Shown here: one piece after another, positions 19,345 to 28,806 of the stretch
Layout of the letters: the number at the start of each line of letters is the position of its first letter
Position numbering within the stretch: position 1 is the stretch's first letter
From: Candidatus Nealsoniibacteriota bacterium
Lineage (GTDB): Bacteria; Patescibacteriota; Minisyncoccia; Minisyncoccales; PWPS01
Assembly: GCA_003551845.1 (NCBI GenBank)
Contig: PUNQ01000031.1
Coordinates: forward strand, 1 to 36,662
Reading direction: 5' to 3'
Length of the DNA: 36,662 nt
Program-made: the position numbers and the translations under genes
Notes under the pieces: generated by a model
What the model was told of the DNA's origin: nothing
What the model saw: the letters and a program-made list of their open reading frames with translations, nothing else
The model's database searches: none

Positions 19345-20019
19345 ATGTCCGATAAAAAAGTGGTAAAAATACTGGCAAAAAGATTCATCACTCATGATGT
19401 AAAGAGCTTTATTGTAGAAAAGCCTGACGGTTATTCATTCGAACCGGGGCAGGCCACGAAAGTAGCAATAAATAAAAAGGGTTGGACCGAGGAGGGTAGG
19501 CCCTTTACATTCACATCACTGAACCGAGACAAAGTATTGGAGTTCATAATTAAAGGATATTACGATCATGACGGAGTAACCAAAAATATACATGAACTGG
19601 AAACGGGAGAAGAGCTGCTCATCGGGGATCCATGGGGAACGATAAAGTACAAAGGCGAAGGAACTTTTATAGCCGGAGGTGCGGGGATAACGCCCTTTGT
19701 AAGTATTTTGAGAGATTTGAAAAAGAAGGAGGAGATTAAAAATAATAAACTTATTTTCAGCAACAAAACCGCAAAGGATATAATTTTAGAAAAGGAATTG
19801 AAAGAAATATTTTCGAAAAAGCCGAACAATTTAATATTGACTCTGACCGATGAGAGCAAAAAAGGTTATGAAGATAAAATGATTGATGAAGAGTTTCTAA
19901 AAAACAAAATAGATAACTTTTCCCAAAAATTTTATCTTTGTGGCCCTCCGGCTTTCAATGAAGACATATCCGCCTCTTTAAAAAGTTTGGGGGCTAATCC
20001 GGAAACATTGGTTTTTTAA
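19345..20019 (+). CDS. FAD/NAD(P)-binding oxidoreductase (ferredoxin-NADP reductase superfamily)
   Basis: GRPFTFTSLNRD (FAD), GDPWGTIKYKGEGTFIAGGAGITPFVSILRDL (NAD(P)), FYLCGPPAFNEDI. Confidence 0.85.
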   Translation: MSDKKVVKILAKRFITHDVKSFIVEKPDGYSFEPGQATKVAINKKGWTEEGRPFTFTSLNRDKVLEFIIKGYYDHDGVTKNIHELETGEELLIGDPWGTIKYKGEGTFIAGGAGITPFVSILRDLKKKEEIKNNKLIFSNKTAKDIILEKELKEIFSKKPNNLILTLTDESKKGYEDKMIDEEFLKNKIDNFSQKFYLCGPPAFNEDISASLKSLGANPETLVF

Positions 20020-20119
20020 AAAAGCCAATTATTTGACCGGTTATATGTTGATTACCTCAAAATATAAGTCCTAACCGATCCAGCCGATTCGACTCCTTAT
20101 TTTATTGGTGAGTGTTATC

Positions 20120-20128
20120 TGATATAAT
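20120..20128 (+). promoter_or_regulatory. Extended -10 promoter (TG-a-TATAAT) for carB
   Basis: ATCTGATATAATCTTAAAA 42 nt upstream of the ATG at 20170. Confidence 0.6.
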
Positions 20129-20169
20129 CTTAAAAATTTTAATGAGCAAAAGAAGTAAAATATTTAATC

Positions 20170-23100
20170 ATGAGAAGTGAAAATTTAAAGAAGGTTTTAG
20201 TCTTGGGAAGTGGGGCTTTGAAGATCGGGCAGGCGGGAGAGTTTGATTATTCGGGATCTCAAGCCTTAAAAGCTTTGCGGGAAGAAGGAATAGAAACTGT
20301 TCTTGTAAACCCCAATATTGCTACGATTCAAACCAGCAAAAAATTAGCGGATAAAATATATTTTCTACCCGTAAATCCTTATTTTGTAAAAAAAATAATA
20401 AAAAAAGAAAAGCCTGACGGGGTCTTATTATTTTTCGGAGGACAAACGGCTCTCAATTGCGGTGTTGAGCTTTACAATCAAAATGTTTTTGAAGAATACG
20501 ATGTGAAAATATTGGGCACCTCTATCGAGACGGTCATTAAAACGGAAGACAGAACCGTTTTTTCCGAAGAGATGAAAAAGATGGGAGTTCCGATGGCAAA
20601 AAATACAATAGTTAAAAAAGGAGAAGATGTTTTGTCGGCGGCTGAAGATGTGGGGTATCCGATAAATATCAGATCATCTTATTCTTTGGGCGGGAAAGAT
20701 TCCGGAATTTATTATAACCAAGAAGAAGTTCGGTCTCTTCTTCTCGAAAAAAATTTTACCGATGAAGAAAGTTTGGTAATTGAAAAATCTTTGGAGGGAT
20801 GGAAAGAGATAGAGTTTGAAGTTGTAAGGGATAGGGAAGGAAATTGTTCCATAATTTGTGATATGGAAAATTTTGATCCGGTCGGTGTTCACACGGGAGA
20901 AAGTATAGTTGTTGCTCCGTCGCAAACTTTAAAAAAAGAAGATCTGGAAAAAATGAGATCCGTTTCAGCTGAAATCGTGAACCACCTTGAAATAATAGGA
21001 GAATGCAACATTCAATTTGCACTCAACCCGGAGAACGGTGATTATCGAGTTATAGAGCTGAATGCAAGGCTATCAAGGTCTTCCGCTCTGGCATCCAAGG
21101 CTACGGGCTATCCTTTGGCCTTTATTGCCGCTAAACTGGCAATAGGCTATAATCTTTCGGAATTAAAAAATGATACTACGGGCCGAACACTCGAAAACTT
21201 CGAGCCTCTTTTGGATTATGTGATTTGCAAGGTGCCGAGATGGGATTTTGAAAAATTTAGCAAAGCCTCAAGAAAAGTCGGCACCGGAATGAAAAGTGTG
21301 GGAGAGGTCATGGCAATCGCCGAGAGCTTTGAAGAAGCGATACAGAAAGGGTTGAGAATGACCGAAAAAAAACCGGGATTCATTACAAATGAAAAATTTG
21401 CCGATTCCGAAATCGAGAAAGGTCTCAAAACTCCCGGCGAAAACAGGGTATTTTTTATTGAGTCAGCTCTCAAAAGCGAATATTCAGTTGAAAGAATTCA
21501 TCAATTAACTAAGATTGACAAATTTTTTATTAAAAAATTGAAAAAGATTGTTGAGATATCGGAAAGATTAAAAACCAAAAAAAATAAAGAATTGACCGAT
21601 GAAGATCTTTTTGTTGCCAAAAAAAACGGTTTTTCGGATTTGCAAATTGCCCGTCTGGTTGATAAAGAAGAGGTTTTTATTCGTGATTTGAGAAAGAGAA
21701 GAAACATATTGCCGACAATAAAAAAAATTAAAGCTACGACTTCGGGTTATGAAAAAAAGGTTAATTATTTCTATTTAACTTACACCAATAGAAATAAAGA
21801 AAAAAATAAAGGCGAAAAAGTAGAGGGGGAAGCGAAAATTGTCGTTATAGGTTCCGGTGTCTATCGAATAGGCAGTTCGGTTGAATTCGATTGGGCCTCG
21901 GTTTCTGCCGCAACCGCCATTCAAGAAAGAGGTTATCGTACGGTAATGATAAACTGTAATCCGGAAACCGTTTCTACCGATTATGATATCTGTGATAAGC
22001 TCTACTTTGAAGAACTGACAAAAGAGAGGGTTCTGGACATATTGGAAAAAGAGAAACCGATGGGGGTCGTTGTTTCCGTAGGAGGACAGTCATCCAATAA
22101 TCTGGCACTTTTTTTGGATGAAAATGATTTTGAAATAATGGGAACGCCGGCCGCTTCAATAGACAGGGTGGAAAACAGATACGAATTTTCCAAAATACTT
22201 GATGAAATAGGGGTAAATCAGCCACGATGGGAAGAAGCTAAAAATAAAGAAAGTGTTTCAAAATTTATTGAAAAAGTGGGTTTTCCGGTTATATTGAGGC
22301 CGTCTTATGTTCTTTCCGGAACCTCGATGAGGGTGGTCCATAATTTTGAGGAACTGGATCGATTTTTGGAAAAAGTAAAAAAGCTGTCCGAAGATCACCC
22401 GGTTGTCGTGTCCGAATTCATAAGGGAAGCTGAAGAAATGGAAATAGATGCCGTCGCCGGTAAGGGAAAACTATTGGACTATGCCGTTTCCGAGCATGTA
22501 GAGTTCGCCGGAACACATAGTGGAGACGCTACCCTTATCCACCCGCCTCAGAAGACGAGGAGGAGCTTAGTCGAAAAGATGGTTGAGGTGTCTAAGATGA
22601 TTGCCGAAAAACTTCATATTACGGGACCTTTTAATATTCAGTTTTTAAAGAAAGAAGGAAGGGTTTGGGTAATAGAGTGCAATCTACGTTCCTCCAGGAG
22701 CTTTCCTTTCGTTTCTAAAATTAGCGGAAGCAATTTGATTGAAAAGAGTATTCGGGCAATGCTGGAAGAAGATATCAATACAAATGATTTTGAAGAGAGA
22801 AGGAAGGAAGCTGTAGGAGTGAAAGTTCCCCGCTTTTCCCTTTCACGATTGACCGGTGCAGATTGCTTGAAAGGTGTTGAAATGAAGTCAACCGGAGAAG
22901 TGGCCTGCATGGGGAAAAGCACGGAAGAGGCCTTTTTGAAAAGCATGAATTCAATCGGCTATGATATATCTCCCGAAGTTATATTTATTGGATTGAACGG
23001 AGATGAGTTAACGGCTTCCCTGATTTCAAAATTTAAAAGATTGAATGAAAAGGGAGTTATTTTTTATATTAATGGAGAAAATGAGAAGATTTTTGAAAAA

Positions 23101-23334
23101 AATAACTTGAGCTTTGCAAGGGTTGATGATTCGGAAAAGATGAAAAAGAGAATTGACTTGGCTATAATTACCGAGGCTGAAAAAAATGACGAAAAGAGAC
23201 ATTATTTGAGAAGAATATCGGTGAATAGCTCCATTCCCTTAATTACTGACATCAGGGTTGCGGAACTTTTTTTGGAATCAATCTTAAAACTGAAAAAGGA
23301 AGAATTGGAAATTAAATCCTGGAATGAATATTGA
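20170..23334 (+). CDS. carB: Carbamoyl-phosphate synthase large subunit
   Basis: 1054 aa; LGSGALKIGQAGEFDYSGSQALKALREEG, two ATP-grasp halves, VIGSGVYRIGSSVEFDWASVSAA, C-terminal MGS-like region. Confidence 0.96.
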   Translation: MRSENLKKVLVLGSGALKIGQAGEFDYSGSQALKALREEGIETVLVNPNIATIQTSKKLADKIYFLPVNPYFVKKIIKKEKPDGVLLFFGGQTALNCGVELYNQNVFEEYDVKILGTSIETVIKTEDRTVFSEEMKKMGVPMAKNTIVKKGEDVLSAAEDVGYPINIRSSYSLGGKDSGIYYNQEEVRSLLLEKNFTDEESLVIEKSLEGWKEIEFEVVRDREGNCSIICDMENFDPVGVHTGESIVVAPSQTLKKEDLEKMRSVSAEIVNHLEIIGECNIQFALNPENGDYRVIELNARLSRSSALASKATGYPLAFIAAKLAIGYNLSELKNDTTGRTLENFEPLLDYVICKVPRWDFEKFSKASRKVGTGMKSVGEVMAIAESFEEAIQKGLRMTEKKPGFITNEKFADSEIEKGLKTPGENRVFFIESALKSEYSVERIHQLTKIDKFFIKKLKKIVEISERLKTKKNKELTDEDLFVAKKNGFSDLQIARLVDKEEVFIRDLRKRRNILPTIKKIKATTSGYEKKVNYFYLTYTNRNKEKNKGEKVEGEAKIVVIGSGVYRIGSSVEFDWASVSAATAIQERGYRTVMINCNPETVSTDYDICDKLYFEELTKERVLDILEKEKPMGVVVSVGGQSSNNLALFLDENDFEIMGTPAASIDRVENRYEFSKILDEIGVNQPRWEEAKNKESVSKFIEKVGFPVILRPSYVLSGTSMRVVHNFEELDRFLEKVKKLSEDHPVVVSEFIREAEEMEIDAVAGKGKLLDYAVSEHVEFAGTHSGDATLIHPPQKTRRSLVEKMVEVSKMIAEKLHITGPFNIQFLKKEGRVWVIECNLRSSRSFPFVSKISGSNLIEKSIRAMLEEDINTNDFEERRKEAVGVKVPRFSLSRLTGADCLKGVEMKSTGEVACMGKSTEEAFLKSMNSIGYDISPEVIFIGLNGDELTASLISKFKRLNEKGVIFYINGENEKIFEKNNLSFARVDDSEKMKKRIDLAIITEAEKNDEKRHYLRRISVNSSIPLITDIRVAELFLESILKLKKEELEIKSWNEY

Positions 23335-23438
23335 AAATTAGGTTCAAAATTTTTAAAAAATAACTGGACTGCCTCCCATATTAATTTATAAATATTTCGA
23401 TTTTAAAAAGATTTTTGATTAACTGATAAAAATAGAAG

Positions 23439-24329
23439 ATGAAAGTAGGATATCCGTGCATAAATTTATCTTTGGATTGCCGAGCGAGTAGAACATTCAG
23501 ACTGAAATCATTTTCAAGAGATAGATTTCTTGAGACTGTTCGGGTAAATTTGAATTGTTTGGAAAGGATGGTTGACTACAATATTGAAAATAACCTACTC
23601 TTTTTAAGAATAACTTCCGATCTGATTCCGTTTGCTTCTCATAAGATAAATCAAGTTGATTGGAGGAGTGAATTCTCTGGAAGATTTGAAGAAATAGGGA
23701 AAAAGATAAATAGAGCGGAGATGAGAATAACAATGCATCCCGGCCAGTATACCGTTTTGAATTCGAATAGGCGAACGGTTTTTAAGAAAGCCGTTGAAGA
23801 ACTCACTTACCACACTGAAGTTTTGGATTTACTGGGACTGGATAGTAGTGCAAAGGTGAATATTCATGTCGGGGGAGTTTATGAAAATAAAAATGAGAGC
23901 ATGAAGAGATTTGTTGACAGGTATCGTGGCTTGCCTGAAAAGATTAAAAAAAGATTGATTATTGAAAATGATGAAAAGAGTTATTCCGTTATCGATTGTT
24001 TGAATATATCCGAAAAAATCGATATTCCGGTAACTTTTGACAATCTTCACCACGAAATAAACAACAAAGATGAGAAGCTTGAATTTTTATTGAGAAAAGT
24101 TTTTAAGACTTGGAAAAGGAAAGACGGGTTGCCGATTGTTCATTACAGTTCTCAAAAACCGGGAGAAAGGAAAGGAAGACACAATGAGCATATCGACTTG
24201 GATCATTTTAAAAACTTTTTAAAAAAAATGGACAAATTTGACTTCGATCTCATTCTTGAAATCAAGGATAAGGAAAGAAGTGCCGAGAAAGCTTTGAAAG
24301 TAATTAGAGAAATAAAAAACTTGAGTTGA
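23439..24329 (+). CDS. uvsE: UV damage endonuclease (UvsE/UVDE)
   Basis: MKVGYPCINLSLDC, NNLLFLRITSDLIPFASH, RITMHPGQYTVLNS, NIHVGGVYENK, RLIIENDEKSYS, VTFDNLHHEIN. Confidence 0.92.
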   Translation: MKVGYPCINLSLDCRASRTFRLKSFSRDRFLETVRVNLNCLERMVDYNIENNLLFLRITSDLIPFASHKINQVDWRSEFSGRFEEIGKKINRAEMRITMHPGQYTVLNSNRRTVFKKAVEELTYHTEVLDLLGLDSSAKVNIHVGGVYENKNESMKRFVDRYRGLPEKIKKRLIIENDEKSYSVIDCLNISEKIDIPVTFDNLHHEINNKDEKLEFLLRKVFKTWKRKDGLPIVHYSSQKPGERKGRHNEHIDLDHFKNFLKKMDKFDFDLILEIKDKERSAEKALKVIREIKNLS

Positions 24330-24416
24330 GAAGTTAAAAGTTCGAAGCGATCAATGTATATGATCTCAACTGAAAATATCGCCATCCGAATTCAAAAAGA
24401 GAGATGTTATTGATTT

Positions 24417-26612
24417 CTAATTTAAAAAAAGAGGTAGCTCAATGAAAAAGGTGGCCCCTTTCCCTTTTCCTTCACTTTTCGCATAAAGATCTCCTTCGTG
24501 GAGGGAGACGTATTTTTGAGCTATATGAAGCCCCAGGCCGGCTCCTTCTCCGGTTCTTTTCTTTCCGGAATCGCCTCTGGTGAAGCTTTTGAAAATATCT
24601 TTCTTTTCCTGTTCGGAAAGACCCTCTCCGGTATCTTTTACGTAAATAATCGCTTCCTTTTCTTTTTTTTCAAGACCGACTTCTATGCTTCCTTTATCCG
24701 TGTATTTAATAGAATTATCTATGAGGTTTATTATCGATTCCTCTATTTTTTTACGATCGATATCAGCCTCGATGGTCTCCGAAGGTAGATTCAGGTTCAT
24801 TTCAAGATCTTTTTCTCTTCCTTCCTCTTCCATTTCTCGAAAGGTGGACATGACAACATCATTTAAAACTTCTTTTTCGGTTGCCGCCTTCATTTTACCC
24901 AGCTCAATCCGGGAGATGTCGAGAAGTTGATTGACTATATTGATAAGCCTTTCTGTAGAGGCCAGCACGTCTTCGAGTTTTTCTTTTGTCTCATCCGGGA
25001 TTTCTCCGTATCTTTCTTCTTTAATCATTGAAATATATCCTTTCATGGCGGTTAGGGGAGTTCTCAGTTGATGAGAGGACATGGCTATGAATTCCGTTTT
25101 GCTGCGATTGGCCGCCTTGAGCTCATCCAGCGCCTTTCGAAGCTCTTTCGTCTTCTCCTCCACTTTTCTTTCCAGATTTTGGGAGAGATTTTCAACTTCA
25201 GCGTATAGCTTGGCATTTTTAATTGCTATTGAAGCTTGATTTGAAAGAGTGGTTAACAGCTCGATATCTTTTACGGTAAACGGCTCTCTTGATTTTTTAT
25301 TACCCAAAACCATCAACCCTATTATCTTTTCATTATATATGAGAGGTAGGCAGGCTTCCGCTTCGATTTTCTTCATATCCGATTGGAGATTTTTTATTTC
25401 TTCCTCTTTTTTTCTATTATTATGCAGAATTAAAGAGAGCTCGTCATAGATTAAGGGCTTTTTGTTTTTTTGTAGCCACTCGACCAAAAATTGATTTTTT
25501 ACCATGGAGATACCGTTTTCTCTTTTGAATCCTATATTGTTTCCAATTTTGAAACGGGTGTCATCACCTCTTACCAAGACAACGGCTCTTTCCAGGTTCA
25601 TGCTTTCTATCAAGGTGGATGTAATATATTCACACAACTTATCAAAATCCAGAATTCTGTTAAGCTCTTTTGATAAATTTTTAATAACTTTTTCGTAAGA
25701 GTAAAAGGAATAATAAAGATATTTTACTCCCAATTTTTCTGAAATATTAAAAACTACTTTAAAGATGGCGATGGAGGCTATAATTGCAAAAAAGAGAAAT
25801 AATTCCATGCTCAGATAGTCCATCCCGGTTTTTAATCGATACAGGTAATAAATTATTCCTAAAGTTATTGAGAAAGACAAAAGATAAATCAATGCTCGGC
25901 TGGCCAAAATTCTTATATTCAGCAGCCGATAATTCAATATGGTGTAGGTAATCGAAAAGATGAGAAAAGCGGTGAAAAGGGGGCCGATCCATACGAATTC
26001 GTAATTACCAAAAAAAACGGGAAGAATTAAATTTGTGATCCCGGCCAACACGGTTGTGAGCAGCATGCCGGAAAAAAGGTAGCGCAGTTGCATCTTTTCT
26101 ATACCCGTAGATATGAAATATTTTCCTATCAGGTTTCTAAAAGTCCAAATTATGGTCAATAAAAAGAAGGAGCTGAAGATATAAATTCCGGGACCGGTAA
26201 AAATTTGCCACGGATACAAGTTAACATCTCTAACCGTAAATTCGGGAATGAATACGGTTACGGTAACCAAGGGAACAGCTACGGCAAGATATATTTTATG
26301 TATTTTTTTGGGTATGTACCGGTCTATTTTTCTGCTGGTTATGTCCGGAAATACCAGGCTGAAATAAAAAAATGCAGCAGCTATTATTACTGCACTGAAA
26401 TAACTGATCTGGGACCAAAAGATTCCCGATTCAACATCTGTGGCTCTGAGAGTCATTGCGTTGGTAAATATCCATAAGGTAGTTCCCCCCAATATCAAAC
26501 TGAACCAAGTAGCTACTTTATTTTTTTCATTATTGAAATGAACCACTATAGCCAGAATCAAATTGAAAGTGGCAAATAGTAGTAATAGGTAGTAATTCAG
26601 TGTTAAATTCAT
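24417..26612 (-). CDS. Multi-TM sensor histidine kinase (N-terminal 7TM-like region, GAF, HisKA, HATPase)
   Basis: Several TM helices, GAF-like CLPLIYNEKIIGLMVLGNKKSREPFTVKDIELLTTLSNQASIAIKNAKLY, H-box EFIAMSSHQLRTPLTAMKGYI, N-box SIINLIDNSIKYTDKG, G-box VKDTGEGL and GAGLGLHIAQKYV. Confidence 0.93.
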   Translation of the reverse strand: MNLTLNYYLLLLFATFNLILAIVVHFNNEKNKVATWFSLILGGTTLWIFTNAMTLRATDVESGIFWSQISYFSAVIIAAAFFYFSLVFPDITSRKIDRYIPKKIHKIYLAVAVPLVTVTVFIPEFTVRDVNLYPWQIFTGPGIYIFSSFFLLTIIWTFRNLIGKYFISTGIEKMQLRYLFSGMLLTTVLAGITNLILPVFFGNYEFVWIGPLFTAFLIFSITYTILNYRLLNIRILASRALIYLLSFSITLGIIYYLYRLKTGMDYLSMELFLFFAIIASIAIFKVVFNISEKLGVKYLYYSFYSYEKVIKNLSKELNRILDFDKLCEYITSTLIESMNLERAVVLVRGDDTRFKIGNNIGFKRENGISMVKNQFLVEWLQKNKKPLIYDELSLILHNNRKKEEEIKNLQSDMKKIEAEACLPLIYNEKIIGLMVLGNKKSREPFTVKDIELLTTLSNQASIAIKNAKLYAEVENLSQNLERKVEEKTKELRKALDELKAANRSKTEFIAMSSHQLRTPLTAMKGYISMIKEERYGEIPDETKEKLEDVLASTERLINIVNQLLDISRIELGKMKAATEKEVLNDVVMSTFREMEEEGREKDLEMNLNLPSETIEADIDRKKIEESIINLIDNSIKYTDKGSIEVGLEKKEKEAIIYVKDTGEGLSEQEKKDIFKSFTRGDSGKKRTGEGAGLGLHIAQKYVSLHEGDLYAKSEGKGKGATFFIELPLFLN

Positions 26613-26654
26613 ACCGGACTGTTTTTTTAAACTATACCAGAGATTAAAGAAAAA

Positions 26655-26677
26655 GACCAGACTATTTTAGTCCGGTC
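26655..26677 (-). terminator. Intrinsic terminator overlapping the stop codon of the LuxI-like gene
   Basis: On - strand GACCGGACT-AAAAT-AGTCTGGTC-TTTTTCTTT (one G.U); the TAG stop lies in the hairpin. Confidence 0.75.
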
Positions 26678-27321
26678 CGTAGCCACTTTAAAAATTCTTC
26701 CGAAGTTTCCGCCAATACCTTATTTGTTTCTTTGAGCGATGCTATCGCTGCGGTTGTGGCGGTTTCGGGTTGGTAGTAGTTTATCTTCCCGATCTTTCTA
26801 AATGGGAAAACTTTCTGTAAAGATTGCAGATATTCTTCTGTTACTACTACATAGCAATACTGTTTGTTATTTTTAACGAACCATTGATAAATGATTCTAT
26901 ACAAGAGCATTGCCGTAACGAATTTTTTTATCTTTTTCCTCCTGCTACTTATTGCCAGCCTCGATATTTCCGCCGAACTTCCTTTTCCCGGGACTGCTTT
27001 ATCACCCGGATGCAGTTCATTGAATTCATCCTCTAACATAAATTCTTGGTCGGAATTCAGAAGACGGAAGTAGCCGCATAGTTTTTCTCCGTCATATACT
27101 CCGAAATGAGTTGCGAATTTATCATATCGATCCTTTTCTTTACCATTTTCTTTTGATGGTTCGACCCAACCCAACTGTTCACAAAAAATTTTATGCCTGA
27201 TTTTGAATGCTTCTTCCAGAAGCGTTTCCGATTCAATTTTTTCTCCTCTAAACTCTTTCTGTTTTCTTATTACTAATTTTAGCTGTCTATCCGATAAACC
27301 GATTGAACTTTTTTCAGCCAT
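26662..27321 (-). CDS. LuxI-like autoinducer-synthase/GNAT-fold acyltransferase
   Basis: FKIRHKIFCEQLGWVEPS...EKDRYDKFATHFGVYDGEKLCGYFRLLNSDQEFMLEDEFNELH...SAEISRLAIS matches the R-x3-F-x5-W, D-x2-D, R, F, E-x-x-R LuxI pattern. Start reset from 27405 to 27321 because of the strong SD (AAAGGGGTGAAATCGATG). Confidence 0.78.
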   Translation of the reverse strand: MAEKSSIGLSDRQLKLVIRKQKEFRGEKIESETLLEEAFKIRHKIFCEQLGWVEPSKENGKEKDRYDKFATHFGVYDGEKLCGYFRLLNSDQEFMLEDEFNELHPGDKAVPGKGSSAEISRLAISSRRKKIKKFVTAMLLYRIIYQWFVKNNKQYCYVVVTEEYLQSLQKVFPFRKIGKINYYQPETATTAAIASLKETNKVLAETSEEFLKWLRTGLK

Positions 27322-27376
27322 CGATTTCACCCCTTTCCGCAATTTACAGCAGAGTAGTTTGTTAATGTTCTTCTTT

Positions 27377-27405
27377 ACTATAAAACTAATAAGTAATAAT
27401 GTCAA
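27377..27405 (-). promoter_or_regulatory. Sigma70-type promoter for the LuxI-like gene
   Basis: On - strand TTGACA-N17-TATAGT. Confidence 0.75.
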
Positions 27406-27602
27406 GAATAGATACTTGCATCCAATAAAAAGCTTAATTGACCAAGCTTCTTGCTTTTAAGTTACCCCTCTTTTTATTTTGAGATTAATGATGTTTATCA
27501 ACTGTTATCAGCCGAATCGGTTTCTTTTAAGAGTAAGATCAATTTTGTTTTTTGAAATAGTTTTATTTTATTGTAAAATTCAGATGGATAATTTAGTTAT
27601 TT

Positions 27603-28124
27603 ATGAGCACAATATTAAAAAAAGATTTTTTTGATCGAAATCCGGTTGAGGTTTGTCAAAATATTTTGGGAAAGCATCTGGTTAAACGCACCGATAAAGG
27701 TGAAGTGGCTAAAAAAATTACTGAAGTTGAAGCTTATGACGGAGCAAGTGATAAGGCTTGCCATGCGGGCCGAGAGCCCACGGAAAGGACCAAAGTAATG
27801 TTCGGCCCGCCGGGATATTGGTACATTTATCTGATCTACGGAATGTATGATATGCTGAATGTGGTGACCGGGCCCGGAAATCATCCCTCGGCGGTTTTAA
27901 TAAGAGGGGTGGAAGGAATGGAAGGACCGGGAATTCTTACTCGTGATTTAAATATAAGAAGAAGAGAGTTTAAAAATAAAAAGATAACTCCCAAAACCGG
28001 ATTATGGATTGAGGACAGAGGAGTGAAGGTTGAAGAAGGAGATATTTCCACTCACAAGCGAATAGGGGTAGATTATGCCCGGGAGTGGGCTGACAAAGAA
28101 TGGCGCTTTAAAATTGAATTATAA
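27603..28124 (+). CDS. mpg: 3-methyladenine DNA glycosylase (MPG/AAG family)
   Basis: ILGKHLVKR, ITEVEAYDGASDKACHAGREPTERTKVMFGPPGYWYIYLIYGMYDMLNVVTGP, AVLIRGVEGMEGPGILTRDL. Confidence 0.93.
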   Translation: MSTILKKDFFDRNPVEVCQNILGKHLVKRTDKGEVAKKITEVEAYDGASDKACHAGREPTERTKVMFGPPGYWYIYLIYGMYDMLNVVTGPGNHPSAVLIRGVEGMEGPGILTRDLNIRRREFKNKKITPKTGLWIEDRGVKVEEGDISTHKRIGVDYAREWADKEWRFKIEL

Positions 28125-28147
28125 TTTTTACTGAATCATTTAAAAAT

Positions 28148-28789
28148 ATGCAATGGAGTTTTAAAAATGAATTGGCCAGAAAATTTGTTCACTTGCTTTC
28201 TCTTTTCATTTTGCTTGTATATTTTTTTATGGCGGACATCTTCAATCCCGATATCGCACTTGTTATTCTGGTTTTTGTTTTAATAACTTTTCTCGAATTG
28301 GAATATTTAAGACTCGAATTGGGGTCTAAAATACCAATTTTAAGAGGCTTTTGGAAGCATTTGAGAAGAAAAAAGGAGGAAAAAGCTCTGGGATCGGAAA
28401 TCTTTTTCTTGGTCGGAGCAATATTGGTTTTAGCCGTTTTTGATACTCGGGTTGCGGTTGCAGCCATATTAATGACCACCTTCGGTGATATGGCCGCTGC
28501 TTTAATCGGAAGGCGCTTTGGAAAAAATTATCTGTCGTATCCCGAAGATACGGCATGGGAAGGGATTTTAGCGGAGTTTTTTGTTAATATTTTAATCGGA
28601 ATTATCGTGTTTTTTATCTATTCCGGAACCTCCTTTTTAAATATTGATTATTGGATAATCATTTTGGTTATGGCAACAACCGCGACTGTGGTAGAAACTT
28701 TTGCCGGAAAGATAGACGATAATCTGCTCATCCCGGTATTTTCCGGATTCAATGGACAAATAGCTTTGTTTCTTTTGGGATTATTGTAA
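28148..28789 (+). CDS. Dolichol kinase/phosphatidate cytidylyltransferase-like membrane protein
   Basis: ELARKFVHLLSLFILLVYF, TTFGDMAAALIGRRFGKN, TAWEGILAEFFVN, VVETFAGKIDDNLLIPVFSG. Confidence 0.75.
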   Translation: MQWSFKNELARKFVHLLSLFILLVYFFMADIFNPDIALVILVFVLITFLELEYLRLELGSKIPILRGFWKHLRRKKEEKALGSEIFFLVGAILVLAVFDTRVAVAAILMTTFGDMAAALIGRRFGKNYLSYPEDTAWEGILAEFFVNILIGIIVFFIYSGTSFLNIDYWIIILVMATTATVVETFAGKIDDNLLIPVFSGFNGQIALFLLGLL

Positions 28790-28806
28790 AAATAAAATTT
28801 TAAAAG

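Noticed and set aside
20170-23334. carB without adjacent carA as evidence of a novel ammonia-dependent enzyme
   Set aside because: carA may simply be elsewhere; the domain layout looks standard and nothing in the sequence supports novelty.
27322-27405. 28-residue N-terminal extension of the LuxI-like protein
   Set aside because: It overlaps the predicted -10/-35 promoter, and the SD sits directly before the internal ATG at 27321.
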